Shown here: piece by piece, positions 41,865 to 48,131 of the stretch
Position numbering within the stretch: the first letter of the stretch is position 1
Layout of the letters: every line of letters starts with the position of its first letter
IMG/VR virus record: IMGVR_UViG_3300044941_000088
Coordinates: 1 to 52,870 of that record
DNA length: 52,870 nt
Direction: 5' to 3' (one strand)
Source: a virus
Made by a program: the position numbers and the translations under genes
Notes under the pieces: generated by a model
Database searches by the model: none
Told to the model about the DNA's origin: nothing
The model's input: only the letters and a program-made list of their open reading frames with translations

Positions 41865-41906
41865 GGTTACACGGTGCGAACGGCACGCCACAAAGGCAGC
41901 GTGCCG
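41865..41906. promoter_or_regulatory. Palindrome (41865-41881) joined to an 8-bp hairpin
   Basis: GGTTACACGGTGCGAAC abuts CGGCACGC (41881-41888) pairing with GCGTGCCG (41899-41906). The ATG at 41840 follows after 24 bp. Confidence 0.7.
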
Positions 41907-41934
41907 CAGGCGCATGATGCGCAAACGTCAAGCC

Positions 41935-43065
41935 TCAGCTGCGCAAGAAGGCCGACTTGTAGCGCGGGTTCTCAGACACCCAGCGCGAAATCGCCGACGT
42001 AGCCATGAGCTCCGGCGCGCGAGCCTCGACATGATAGACGAACACAGTCCGCGCGTCGTTGCCAAACTCGGAACGCATCAGGTATTTCATGATCTGCGCC
42101 ACGTTCTGCCTCGTGGCCCCTTGCGCCAGAACCGAAGCCTGAATCGTGTGCAGGTATTCCTTCGGAACGCGCGCACCAGACGGGTTGCTCACCACATCCG
42201 CAAGCGGCGCCAGCTCCGCACCATACTTGAGATGCGCCATGAACTTGACCCCAGCCGCGCCGCCGACAAGACCAGACACCGCCATCGACGCCGCCGGTGT
42301 GGTCGGAAGCTCCTGATCGCCGAGCGTCGGAAACTGAACCTTGTCAGCCGCCATCGAACGCAAAACACGGTCGGCCATGGTCAGCGAACGATAGGTGCAG
42401 AACGGCTCAGGCGTCGCCGGAACCTCCGACGCAAAAAGCCCCGGACCATGCGTGTGCACAAAGCTGATGGTCAGCGGATGCACGCCAGCACGCGACGCAT
42501 AGCTGATCCACTGCTCCACAGGCATCTCCCAGTCGAGCTTGAGCATCCGGTTCTGTAGAATAGACAGCCGCCTGACCACACCAGCCCTGTCGGACTGACG
42601 GTTGGACGCCGCCCACACAACCCAGCCATCGGGCAGATGATGCTCGCCAAGCCCACGGTCGAGAACCCACGGACTGGCCGCCTTCTGCAACGGCGCCTCA
42701 GCCTGACCAAACTCGTCGAACAGCACGATACCACGCGCAGGAACCGCCGTGCCACGAACCTGCCGAACACCGTTCTCGAAGACAATGGTGTTCGCAGGCG
42801 TCGGAAAGAACGGCGGCGCGCTGAACGCCGCAACCAGCTTGTCGTCGCGCTTCGTGGGCAGCAAATACCCACGCAAATCCTGCTCGGTCATCGTCGAGAC
42901 GATCTCCGCCACGACACCGAACGGCTCGCCATAGACCCGGCTCAGATGCGCCGCAGCCTCAAGAATCGCCGACGACTTCGCCGTCCCAGGCGCACCCACC
43001 AGCTCAATCGCGATGCGCGACTCGTAGAAGCCACGCGCGTTGGCGATGAAGGTGTTGTAGTCCAT
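41935..43065 (-). CDS. MoxR-type AAA+ ATPase
   Basis: 376 residues from ATG 43065 (SD GAGGAG). It has Walker A GAPGTAKS (24-31), Walker B 'RGIVLFDEFG' (D117/E118) and a sensor 'WVVWAASNR' (N155), giving a single AAA+ ring module of the MoxR/CobS kind. MoxR ATPases act with vWA-domain partners as chaperones or remodellers; the partner is the gene at 43271-44704. In phages these pairs are often labelled CobS/CobT cobaltochelatase, but no cobalamin genes are present here. The likely targets, host or phage complexes, are unknown. Confidence 0.88.
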   Translation of the reverse strand: MDYNTFIANARGFYESRIAIELVGAPGTAKSSAILEAAAHLSRVYGEPFGVVAEIVSTMTEQDLRGYLLPTKRDDKLVAAFSAPPFFPTPANTIVFENGVRQVRGTAVPARGIVLFDEFGQAEAPLQKAASPWVLDRGLGEHHLPDGWVVWAASNRQSDRAGVVRRLSILQNRMLKLDWEMPVEQWISYASRAGVHPLTISFVHTHGPGLFASEVPATPEPFCTYRSLTMADRVLRSMAADKVQFPTLGDQELPTTPAASMAVSGLVGGAAGVKFMAHLKYGAELAPLADVVSNPSGARVPKEYLHTIQASVLAQGATRQNVAQIMKYLMRSEFGNDARTVFVYHVEARAPELMATSAISRWVSENPRYKSAFLRS

Positions 43066-43108
43066 GTTTCACTCCTCGGTTGGTTGGACATGTCAGACTC
43101 GCGAGTGC

Positions 43109-43216
43109 TCAATTATAAAACCGCACCCGCTCCAAAACGTCACGCGCGGCAAGATCACCGCGCGTAACATACTCAACAAGGTCGGCAAGCTGCTCGACCC
43201 GCTTCTGCATGAACAC
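43109..43216 (-). CDS. Small ORF between the MoxR and vWA genes
   Basis: 35 residues from GTG 43216 (GAGG 8 nt upstream). The same frame is open back to the stop of the vWA gene at 43271-43273, so up to 17 more codons exist, but without a standard start. The protein (FMQKRVEQLADLVEYVTRGDL, then 'DVLERVRFYN') looks like real helical protein. It might be a separate small protein or a readthrough tail of the vWA gene. Confidence 0.5.
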   Translation of the reverse strand: MFMQKRVEQLADLVEYVTRGDLAARDVLERVRFYN

Positions 43217-43259
43217 CCGACAGGCCTCGTCAGGTGAACGCCACAGAGAGTGCCACGAA

Positions 43260-43275
43260 GTTACTCCGTGTTACC
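43260..43275. promoter_or_regulatory. Dispersed palindrome copy at end of vWA gene
   Basis: GTTACTCCGTGTTACC on the plus strand; on the minus strand it is GGTAACACGGAGTAAC, containing the TAA stop of the vWA gene and an SD-like GGAG. Confidence 0.65.
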
Positions 43276-44704
43276 GAACCGAAACACGAACCGTCGTGCC
43301 CCACGGCGCCACGACATCGGTCGTGATGGCCCACATGACAGGACGCGAACGGGAACAGTCCGGCCCCCACGACACAGGGTAACCATCAGTGAAGAAAACC
43401 ACCGCGCAAAACTCGGCGTCGAACGGAGCCCCTCTGGACTCCAACTCGTCAACACGGCGAAACACAGGGGCAAAACTCGTGCCGCCGCCGCCCTTGAGCT
43501 CCGACCTGACACGCTCAAGCTCGGAACGCGCCTCCTCGACCCCGCCCACTTCCCGCAAGTCGATGACCCACTCGCCAACAATGGCCGCGTCGCACGCGAG
43601 AACCAACAGACGCGTGACGCCAGCATCCTCGCAGATGGATACCACCTCGCCGAAGTAAGCCGACAACTCCTTCGGCGAAACCGACCCGCTCACGTCGAAC
43701 GCAACGACGATCGGCGGCGTCGTCTCCGACCGCCGCTGCGGCGCATAGACACCATGCGCAACCAGAAGCGACCTCACGGGACGCCGCCAGTCCGCATAGT
43801 CCCCTGCGGCGGACGCACGCACCACGAAGTCCTGCAACACCGACCGCCAGTCCACAGTGGGCGTCGCGAACCGCTCGAACACCCGCGCGACGTTGAGCGA
43901 GCCCTGCCCGGCCTGCTTGGCCAATGAGTGCGCGCCGCTCAGCGCTGCTTGCATGGCCTCGGGGCTGTTGTCCAAGACGCCGCCGCCCTCGTCAGGACCG
44001 CCCTCGGGCGTCATGTCGGGCTGCACGTCCGAAAAGCCGTCGCTGTCCAACATAAGTAGTTGCGCGACGCGTTTCACAAGCTGGGAAAGATCGCCAGACT
44101 GACCAGACTGACCAGACTGACCAGACTGACCAGACTGACCAGACTGACCAGACTGACCCTGATCGCTCTCGGGCAGGTTCTCAATGATGCGCTTGTAGAG
44201 CTCCTCCCACTCCATCGTCGGTTCTATGTCCCTATGCGAGATCACGAGACGGCCAGTGAGCGCATCTGCGAACCTCACGAACCAATCCGGCGTAACAGAC
44301 ATGCCGGGGTTCACACCAACCTTGTCGAGATCGAGCGTGCGGTTGATGATCACATCAGCGCAGATGTTCGCGAGATCAGCGTTGAACGGACGCCCAAACA
44401 AACCCACGGCCCTGTAGCCCGCGAACCTGTGCGGGTCGCGACGGTAGAAGTGCAGACACTCATGCGCCAACACATACGCAATCTTCCGAGGATCCTTCAA
44501 CTGCTCCGCAAAAGGAACGCTGAACACGATGCAGGACTTGGTGCACATCGCCGTCTCCACGAACGAACCCTGCCACATGCCCCTGCGGTCCGTCACATGG
44601 AGTAACCCAGGCTCGTATAGAAGCTGCCCGATGCATGCAAACCTCAAACCCAGGTATTTCATCCCGTCCGCGACGGGCGTGTTCCTGTAGTTTACAGTCT
44701 TCAT
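43271..44704 (-). CDS. vWA domain protein with N-terminal metallopeptidase-like domain
   Basis: 477 residues. The N-terminal part has HECLH (H81, E82, H85), as in DUF2201-type putative metallopeptidases. A flexible linker of seven exact GQS units (183-203) follows. The C-terminal vWA domain has MIDAS residues 'AFDVSGSVS' (D337, S339, S341), T409 in 'GGGGTSFAP' and D440 in 'FFTDGY'. With the adjacent MoxR ATPase this is a phage version of the MoxR-vWA pair. The HExxH could be catalytic or structural. The start ATG 44704 is preceded by 'GGAG'. It could be mislabelled CobT in searches. Confidence 0.85.
   Translation of the reverse strand: MKTVNYRNTPVADGMKYLGLRFACIGQLLYEPGLLHVTDRRGMWQGSFVETAMCTKSCIVFSVPFAEQLKDPRKIAYVLAHECLHFYRRDPHRFAGYRAVGLFGRPFNADLANICADVIINRTLDLDKVGVNPGMSVTPDWFVRFADALTGRLVISHRDIEPTMEWEELYKRIIENLPESDQGQSGQSGQSGQSGQSGQSGQSGDLSQLVKRVAQLLMLDSDGFSDVQPDMTPEGGPDEGGGVLDNSPEAMQAALSGAHSLAKQAGQGSLNVARVFERFATPTVDWRSVLQDFVVRASAAGDYADWRRPVRSLLVAHGVYAPQRRSETTPPIVVAFDVSGSVSPKELSAYFGEVVSICEDAGVTRLLVLACDAAIVGEWVIDLREVGGVEEARSELERVRSELKGGGGTSFAPVFRRVDELESRGAPFDAEFCAVVFFTDGYPVSWGPDCSRSRPVMWAITTDVVAPWGTTVRVSVR
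44094..44156 (+). repeat. Seven exact 9-bp repeats in the vWA gene
   Basis: (CCAGACTGA)7 on the plus strand, encoding (GQS)7 on the minus strand. Copy number may vary between isolates. Confidence 0.9.
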
Positions 44705-44737
44705 AGTCGTGCTCCATTTTTAGATGATCAGATGACT

Positions 44738-44776
44738 GCGCAGAGCCCACCAGCGGACCCGTGGCAGGCTCTGCGC
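44738..44776 (+). terminator. Long-arm hairpin in the 44705-44826 gap
   Basis: GCGCAGAGCC (44738-44747) pairs with GGCTCTGCGC (44767-44776) over a 19-nt loop; TTTTCT follows on the plus strand only, although flanking genes are on the minus strand. Confidence 0.5.
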
Positions 44777-44826
44777 TTTTCTAGGGTAGCAGCGCGACGC
44801 CGACGATATGGCGTTCGCTGCCGTCC

Positions 44827-45045
44827 TCAGAACTCGTCGCCGTCTTCCAGATAGCTCTTCTGCCCCTGGAGCAGGCAGGCGGCCTCGTGGACAGCCTTCA
44901 ACAGCAAACGCCGCGCCACGGCCTCACCGTTGCTCTCAATCCAGCCGTCGCTCATCCGAGCGAGCTTTGCGATCGCGATAACGTCGCGGCGGATCAGCGC
45001 CTCCGCAGCGGCGCGGATCAGATCGTTGGTGTTCCTGATGGTCAT
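44827..45045 (-). CDS. Small helical protein (72 aa)
   Basis: The start is ATG 45045 (SD GAGGAGAG). The longer frame upstream runs through a microsatellite and is rejected. The sequence is MTIRNTNDLIRAAAEALIRR followed by 'KLARMSDGWIESNGEAVARRLLLKAVHEAACLLQGQKS' and an acidic end. Function is unknown. Upstream is a simple repeat of CACAGACA units. Confidence 0.65.
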   Translation of the reverse strand: MTIRNTNDLIRAAAEALIRRDVIAIAKLARMSDGWIESNGEAVARRLLLKAVHEAACLLQGQKSYLEDGDEF

Positions 45046-45090
45046 CGTCGTCTCTCCTCTTGCTTGGGGCCTCGCCCCGTCTCCGTAATA

Positions 45091-45128
45091 CACACAGACA
45101 CACAGACACACAGACACACAGACACACA
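45091..45128. repeat. 8-bp microsatellite (CACACAGA)n upstream of a small gene
   Basis: Four exact CACACAGA units plus a partial one. On the minus strand it is a GTGTGTCT run 45 bp before the ATG at 45045, close enough to affect leader length. Confidence 0.8.
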
Positions 45129-45197
45129 TCGCGCAAAGTCCCAATCGGCGGGGACCGCGCACGGGCGGCAAAAGCCACCCGAAACAAGCCAGAACAG

Positions 45198-46043
45198 TCA
45201 GACATTCCCGAGATCGCCCCCCTCATTGTCCATCACATCGCCGTTTTCAGCATCGAACTCCTCGCCAAAAACAACACGACGAGAAGCCGCCCCAGACGCC
45301 AAAATCGTCTCAATCCCGTAAGGGTCAGGCGCCCTCGCACTTCGACTCAACAACTGCTCATGCAGCAAGTCACGCTTCGTAACACGCGGAGCCTGCCCAG
45401 TCGCAAACTCAAACGAATGCAGCGCAAGCGTGCCCGACATGAGATCAGAAACCCGAGCGTCTGGATAATGATAACAAAGCCTCGCCAGCGTGTAGGCAAT
45501 GTCAGGCGGCAGCCGAGGAACCAGACGCTGAAACATCTCGCTCCCCAAAACCCCGAGAAGCCGATCCTTCAGCGTTACATCGTGTAACCACAACGGAACA
45601 ACCAGCCGAACAAGAGAAACCCGCGTCGCCGGCGTCAAATACTGACGCTGAGCCCCAACACCCGCACGAAGCACATCCAGCCGATTGGCCATCTGCGACG
45701 CAAAGTCAGACTCCTGCTCAATGTAACGAACAAAGCGGTCCGACCAACGACCATCATTCAGAACAGCACGGTGAATCGAACCCTCGGTCACACCACTCAG
45801 CGTAGCCACGCGACCAACCTTCTCACGCAAGTCCGCCCACCCAGTCGGCGCCAAATTGAACGGCGGAGGAAGCAAACGGTTGAAGTCACCATACTTCACA
45901 GCCACGCGACGAAAGCGGTTGTAAACAACCCGCATCCGGCGAAGCATGTCGCTCGGCACCGAACGGCTCAGCCGAACAAGCGGCAGCCCGTGCTCGATCA
46001 GCAGATGCGAGGTGGCTTGGCCCACTTCGTATATGTCCTTCAT
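45198..46043 (-). CDS. Hypothetical protein, first gene of the leftward early cluster (281 aa)
   Basis: ATG 46043 with SD AAGGAG; an in-frame ATG at 46085 is upstream of this SD. It is a helical protein with 'GVTEGSIHRAVLNDGRWSDRFVRYIEQE' and 'LTPATRVSLVRLVVPLWLHDVTLKDRLLGVLGSEMF' segments and an acidic tail ending DNEGGDLGNV. No motif is recognised. It is first in the leftward cluster after the promoter at 46424-46452 and is transcribed with a roughly 370-nt leader. It contains a palindrome copy at 45573-45589. Confidence 0.75.
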   Translation of the reverse strand: MKDIYEVGQATSHLLIEHGLPLVRLSRSVPSDMLRRMRVVYNRFRRVAVKYGDFNRLLPPPFNLAPTGWADLREKVGRVATLSGVTEGSIHRAVLNDGRWSDRFVRYIEQESDFASQMANRLDVLRAGVGAQRQYLTPATRVSLVRLVVPLWLHDVTLKDRLLGVLGSEMFQRLVPRLPPDIAYTLARLCYHYPDARVSDLMSGTLALHSFEFATGQAPRVTKRDLLHEQLLSRSARAPDPYGIETILASGAASRRVVFGEEFDAENGDVMDNEGGDLGNV

Positions 46044-46329
46044 TTTGCTCACTCCTTTTGGTGGTTGCGTGCGGAAACCGGGCATCGTGTGTAAAAACTG
46101 CGAAGTCTTGTGTAAGTTTTTTTCAACCAGAGGTAGAAATACACAAAAAACGGGCGAAATCCCCGACTTTCTTCACCACATGGCCAAAATACCTACCACT
46201 TTCCCCTGCTTTCCCGCTCACGTTGGGTCGGAGGCCTGTCCGCAAGCCATTGATAATAGGTCTTTTTCCAAACATGGTTTGTAGTTTTCGGGGGTATGCC
46301 TCTCACGAGATACCCTTCCCCCCGCGCCC

Positions 46330-46490
46330 CCCGCTAGCGGGTGTCGAGCTGCCGGGCGTTACCCGCTAGCGGGTGATTTTTGGGAGCGGGTATGTTTCAC
46401 TCGAACATGCTTGGTTTATACTTATCATAATCGAGTAAGTAATATAAGTCAAGCACTTACCCGCTCGAAAACTTGGCTCGTGAGCGGGTT
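46330..46490. repeat. AGCGGGT operator-box cluster
   Basis: Boxes: CCCGCTAGCGGG 46330-46341, perfect ACCCGCTAGCGGGT 46361-46374, GAGCGGGTA 46384-46392, TACCCGCTC 46458-46466 and GAGCGGGTT 46482-46490. The last two are inverted to each other. They flank the promoter at 46424-46452. Confidence 0.7.
46424..46452 (-). promoter_or_regulatory. Strong leftward sigma70 promoter
   Basis: -35 TTGACT (46452-46447), 17-bp spacer, -10 TATGAT (46429-46424), expected +1 about 46417. AGCGGGT boxes lie 6 bp upstream of the -35 and downstream of +1, a typical repressor arrangement. Confidence 0.8.
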
Positions 46491-46506
46491 TGGGGGGTAA
46501 GTTGGT

Positions 46507-46566
46507 GCAGAATGGAGGCATGTGGTGAAAAAACTCCCACACCGGACACCTGCGACGTGGTGATTT
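46507..46566 (+). repeat. Direct repeat copy 1 of about 60 bp
   Basis: The core at 46521-46566 (TGTGGTGAAAAAACTCCCAC, then CACCGGACACC..., GTGGTGATTT) matches 46666-46711 with about eight differences. Confidence 0.7.
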
Positions 46567-46647
46567 AGAAAGAGCCGCAGTTGTTCGACAACATGTTTGA
46601 GATACCAAGCGAAAACAATGACTTGGCGAGACGGCCTGTGCAAAAGC

Positions 46648-46711
46648 GCAGAATGACTGGGATGTTGTGGTGGAAAAACTCCCATACCGGACGCCTTTGG
46701 TGTGGTGATTT
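46648..46711 (+). repeat. Direct repeat copy 2 of about 60 bp
   Basis: Second copy, 145 bp downstream of the first; GTGGTG occurs at both ends of each core. See copy 1. Confidence 0.7.
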
Positions 46712-46825
46712 TTGCCAGACGCCTAGTTTCTGCACATGAGTTCTAAAAAACTAAACAAACTCAAAGGCTTAGGTTGCTGCGGCCTGAGCCGCGCGTATCC
46801 TAGTCTATGCGCTCGTGACTGCGCA

Positions 46826-46853
46826 AGCCGCTCCGCCGCTGCGCGGAGCGGCT
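46826..46853 (-). terminator. Perfect 11-bp hairpin after the 46865-47059 gene
   Basis: AGCCGCTCCGC (46826-46836) pairs with GCGGAGCGGCT (46843-46853). It lies 9 bp from the palindrome at 46863-46880 that supplies the stop codon of that gene. Confidence 0.6.
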
Positions 46854-46862
46854 CGGTTGGAA

Positions 46863-46880
46863 GGTTACACGGTGTAAAGG
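46863..46880. promoter_or_regulatory. Dispersed palindrome copy containing a stop codon
   Basis: GGTTACACGGTGTAAAGG; on the minus strand it encodes the last residues Leu-Tyr-Thr-Val and TAA of the small gene. Confidence 0.7.
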
Positions 46881-47059
46881 ATGCCGCCTGCGCGAATGGC
46901 GGCCACCATGGCGTCGAGCTCTGCGTCCGCGTCGGCCTGTATCTCGCCTGCGGTCCAGACGAGATAAGCAGTGAAGGCGTCACGGTCGCGCGTGTTGGCC
47001 TCCTGCATGTAGTTACGGTCGCGGTTCCCGATGCGAATGGTCGAGTGGTTGGCTTTCAT
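46865..47059 (-). CDS. Small hypothetical protein (64 aa)
   Basis: The start is ATG 47059 with SD AAGGAG; the longer upstream frame translates terminator repeats and is rejected. The protein (MKANHSTIRIGNRDRNYMQE..., then 'DRDAFTAYLVWTAGEIQADADAELDAMVAAIRAGGILYTV') is short and helical. It sits alone between a terminator and a hairpin, with a palindrome copy at each end. Small early host-takeover proteins often have this setting, but no function can be given. Confidence 0.65.
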   Translation of the reverse strand: MKANHSTIRIGNRDRNYMQEANTRDRDAFTAYLVWTAGEIQADADAELDAMVAAIRAGGILYTV

Positions 47060-47079
47060 GGTTGTTCTCCTTGGGCTTG

Positions 47080-47097
47080 GGTTACTCGGTGTAACGG
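47080..47097. promoter_or_regulatory. Dispersed palindrome copy upstream of the 64-aa gene
   Basis: GGTTACTCGGTGTAACGG, 20 bp upstream of ATG 47059 and about 55 bp downstream (in transcription order) of the terminator at 47152-47216. Confidence 0.7.
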
Positions 47098-47151
47098 GCG
47101 CGGATTCCAGTCTATCCCCGCGTCCCCGTGACTGCGCGTGATTGCGCGCGC

Positions 47152-47220
47152 AAAAAAAGAGCGCGCAGCCCGAAGGCCACGCGCAGCCCGAAGGCCACGC
47201 GCAGCCCGAAGGCCACGCGC
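47152..47220 (-). terminator. Triple 18-bp repeat forming UUCG hairpins, then a U7 tract
   Basis: Three exact 18-bp units (47163-47216). On the minus strand each folds as GCGUGGCC-UUCG-GGCUGCGC (8-bp stem with wobble pairs). The last is followed by CTC and T7 (47158-47152). It is a strong intrinsic terminator for the 47230-47871 gene. Confidence 0.8.
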
Positions 47221-47229
47221 GTTGTGTTG

Positions 47230-47871
47230 TCACTCGGCTGCGAGGTTGGCGATGGCGTCGGCGATGTCCGCAACCTTGGCGGCGGCGTCGGCGTCAACAA
47301 CCTTGGCCAGGATGCGCATCGCGCGCAGCGCCGTTTCGATGAGCCGCGCCGCGTCGTCCGAATCGATCTGTTTCGTGACCTTCTCGGCGGCCAGTTGCGG
47401 CGTGATGTTCGCGCCCTTGGCCCGTTCGATGACATACGCGCGGCGGGCCTTCACCACAAGCGCGGGCTGGCCGCACAGCTCTTCCGCCGCGGCTTTCTTG
47501 GCGTCGTCGTTCCAGCCGAAGTTGGCGGCGAAGGCGTCCGCGACGATGCAGCCCGCCATTTCGTCGCCGTGCGCCTTCAAGAACGCGCGCACAAGCGGGA
47601 TGATGTCCACGCTGTGCGACTTGGACACATTCAGGAACGCGGTCTGAACCTTGTCGTTGCGGTTCGGCTTGGGGCCACAGTTGGTGAGCGTGGCCTTCAG
47701 TTGCGTTGCGACCTCGGCCAGCACCTCGGGCGTGATGACCGGGGCTTCCGGCTGGGCGGGCTGGGCGGGCTTGGCGGGCTTGGCGGGCTTGACGGCCTCG
47801 GCGGGCTGGGCGGCCTCGGCGGGCTGGGCGGCCTCGGCGGGCTGGGCGCCCTTGATGGAAAGCTTGACCAT
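47230..47871 (-). CDS. Hypothetical protein with (AQPAEA)n N-terminus (213 aa)
   Basis: The start is ATG 47871 with AAGAGG upstream; the longer frame from 48030 runs through the G-rich leader. Residues 9-45 are a low-complexity Ala/Gln/Pro/Glu/Lys repeat (AQPAEA, KPA). The rest is helical: 'LAEVATQLKATLTNCGPKPNRNDKVQTAFLNVSKSHSVDIIPLVRAFLKAHGDEMAG' and so on. No motif is recognised. It is monocistronic: G-rich leader upstream and the triple-hairpin terminator immediately downstream. Confidence 0.72.
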   Translation of the reverse strand: MVKLSIKGAQPAEAAQPAEAAQPAEAVKPAKPAKPAQPAQPEAPVITPEVLAEVATQLKATLTNCGPKPNRNDKVQTAFLNVSKSHSVDIIPLVRAFLKAHGDEMAGCIVADAFAANFGWNDDAKKAAAEELCGQPALVVKARRAYVIERAKGANITPQLAAEKVTKQIDSDDAARLIETALRAMRILAKVVDADAAAKVADIADAIANLAAE

Positions 47872-48034
47872 TGATTGCCTCTTAGATTGAGGGTGGGAGG
47901 TGAAGGGGGCCGGGATGGACACCCCATATGAGGAAGGGGGGAAGTAGATGGAGGGGGTAGGGGGCCGGATGGACAGGGGGCGGTGGGGGTCCACGCCCAT
48001 CGGGTCAAACTCACCAACCCACGACCCCATTCCC

Positions 48035-48057
48035 GGTGTTCACACCGTGTAAACACC
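48035..48057. promoter_or_regulatory. Extended palindrome copy (23 bp)
   Basis: Arms GGTGTT and AACACC extend the usual core (GTTCACACCGTGTAAAC, 48038-48054). It lies 39 bp upstream of the promoter at 48097. Confidence 0.7.
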
Positions 48058-48065
48058 ACAAAAGC

Positions 48066-48082
48066 GGTTACACGGCCTAACC
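48066..48082. promoter_or_regulatory. Dispersed palindrome copy
   Basis: GGTTACACGGCCTAACC, 14 bp upstream of the promoter -35 at 48097. Confidence 0.7.
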
Positions 48083-48096
48083 GTTGTCGGTTGGTG

Positions 48097-48125
48097 TTGA
48101 CGTTTGGTTTGTTTTGTGCTATGTG
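48097..48125 (+). promoter_or_regulatory. sigma70-like promoter of the small RNA unit
   Basis: -35 TTGACG (48097-48102), 17-bp spacer, -10 TATGTG (48120-48125); expected +1 about 48132. Confidence 0.65.
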
Positions 48126-48131
48126 GAGGGT

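Larger units (their letters stand above)
46044..46864. promoter_or_regulatory. Gene-free regulatory hub (821 bp)
   Basis: No convincing gene in either strand. It holds a strong leftward promoter, at least five AGCGGGT boxes, a pair of about 60-bp imperfect direct repeats with an inverted partial third copy near 46172-46183, a perfect 11-bp hairpin and AT-richer stretches. It is a candidate early control region and possibly a replication origin. Confidence 0.7.

Noticed and set aside
44094-44156. Tandem repeat that could be taken for a CRISPR or iteron array
   Set aside because: The units are 9 bp without spacers and encode GQS inside the vWA gene.
46366-46608. 80-codon minus-strand frame in the regulatory hub
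   Set aside because: It spans the promoter, operator boxes and direct repeat; no SD and no coding character.
46736-47131. 131-codon plus-strand frame over the 46865-47059 gene
   Set aside because: It runs through a hairpin, two palindromes and the antisense of a gene with a good SD.
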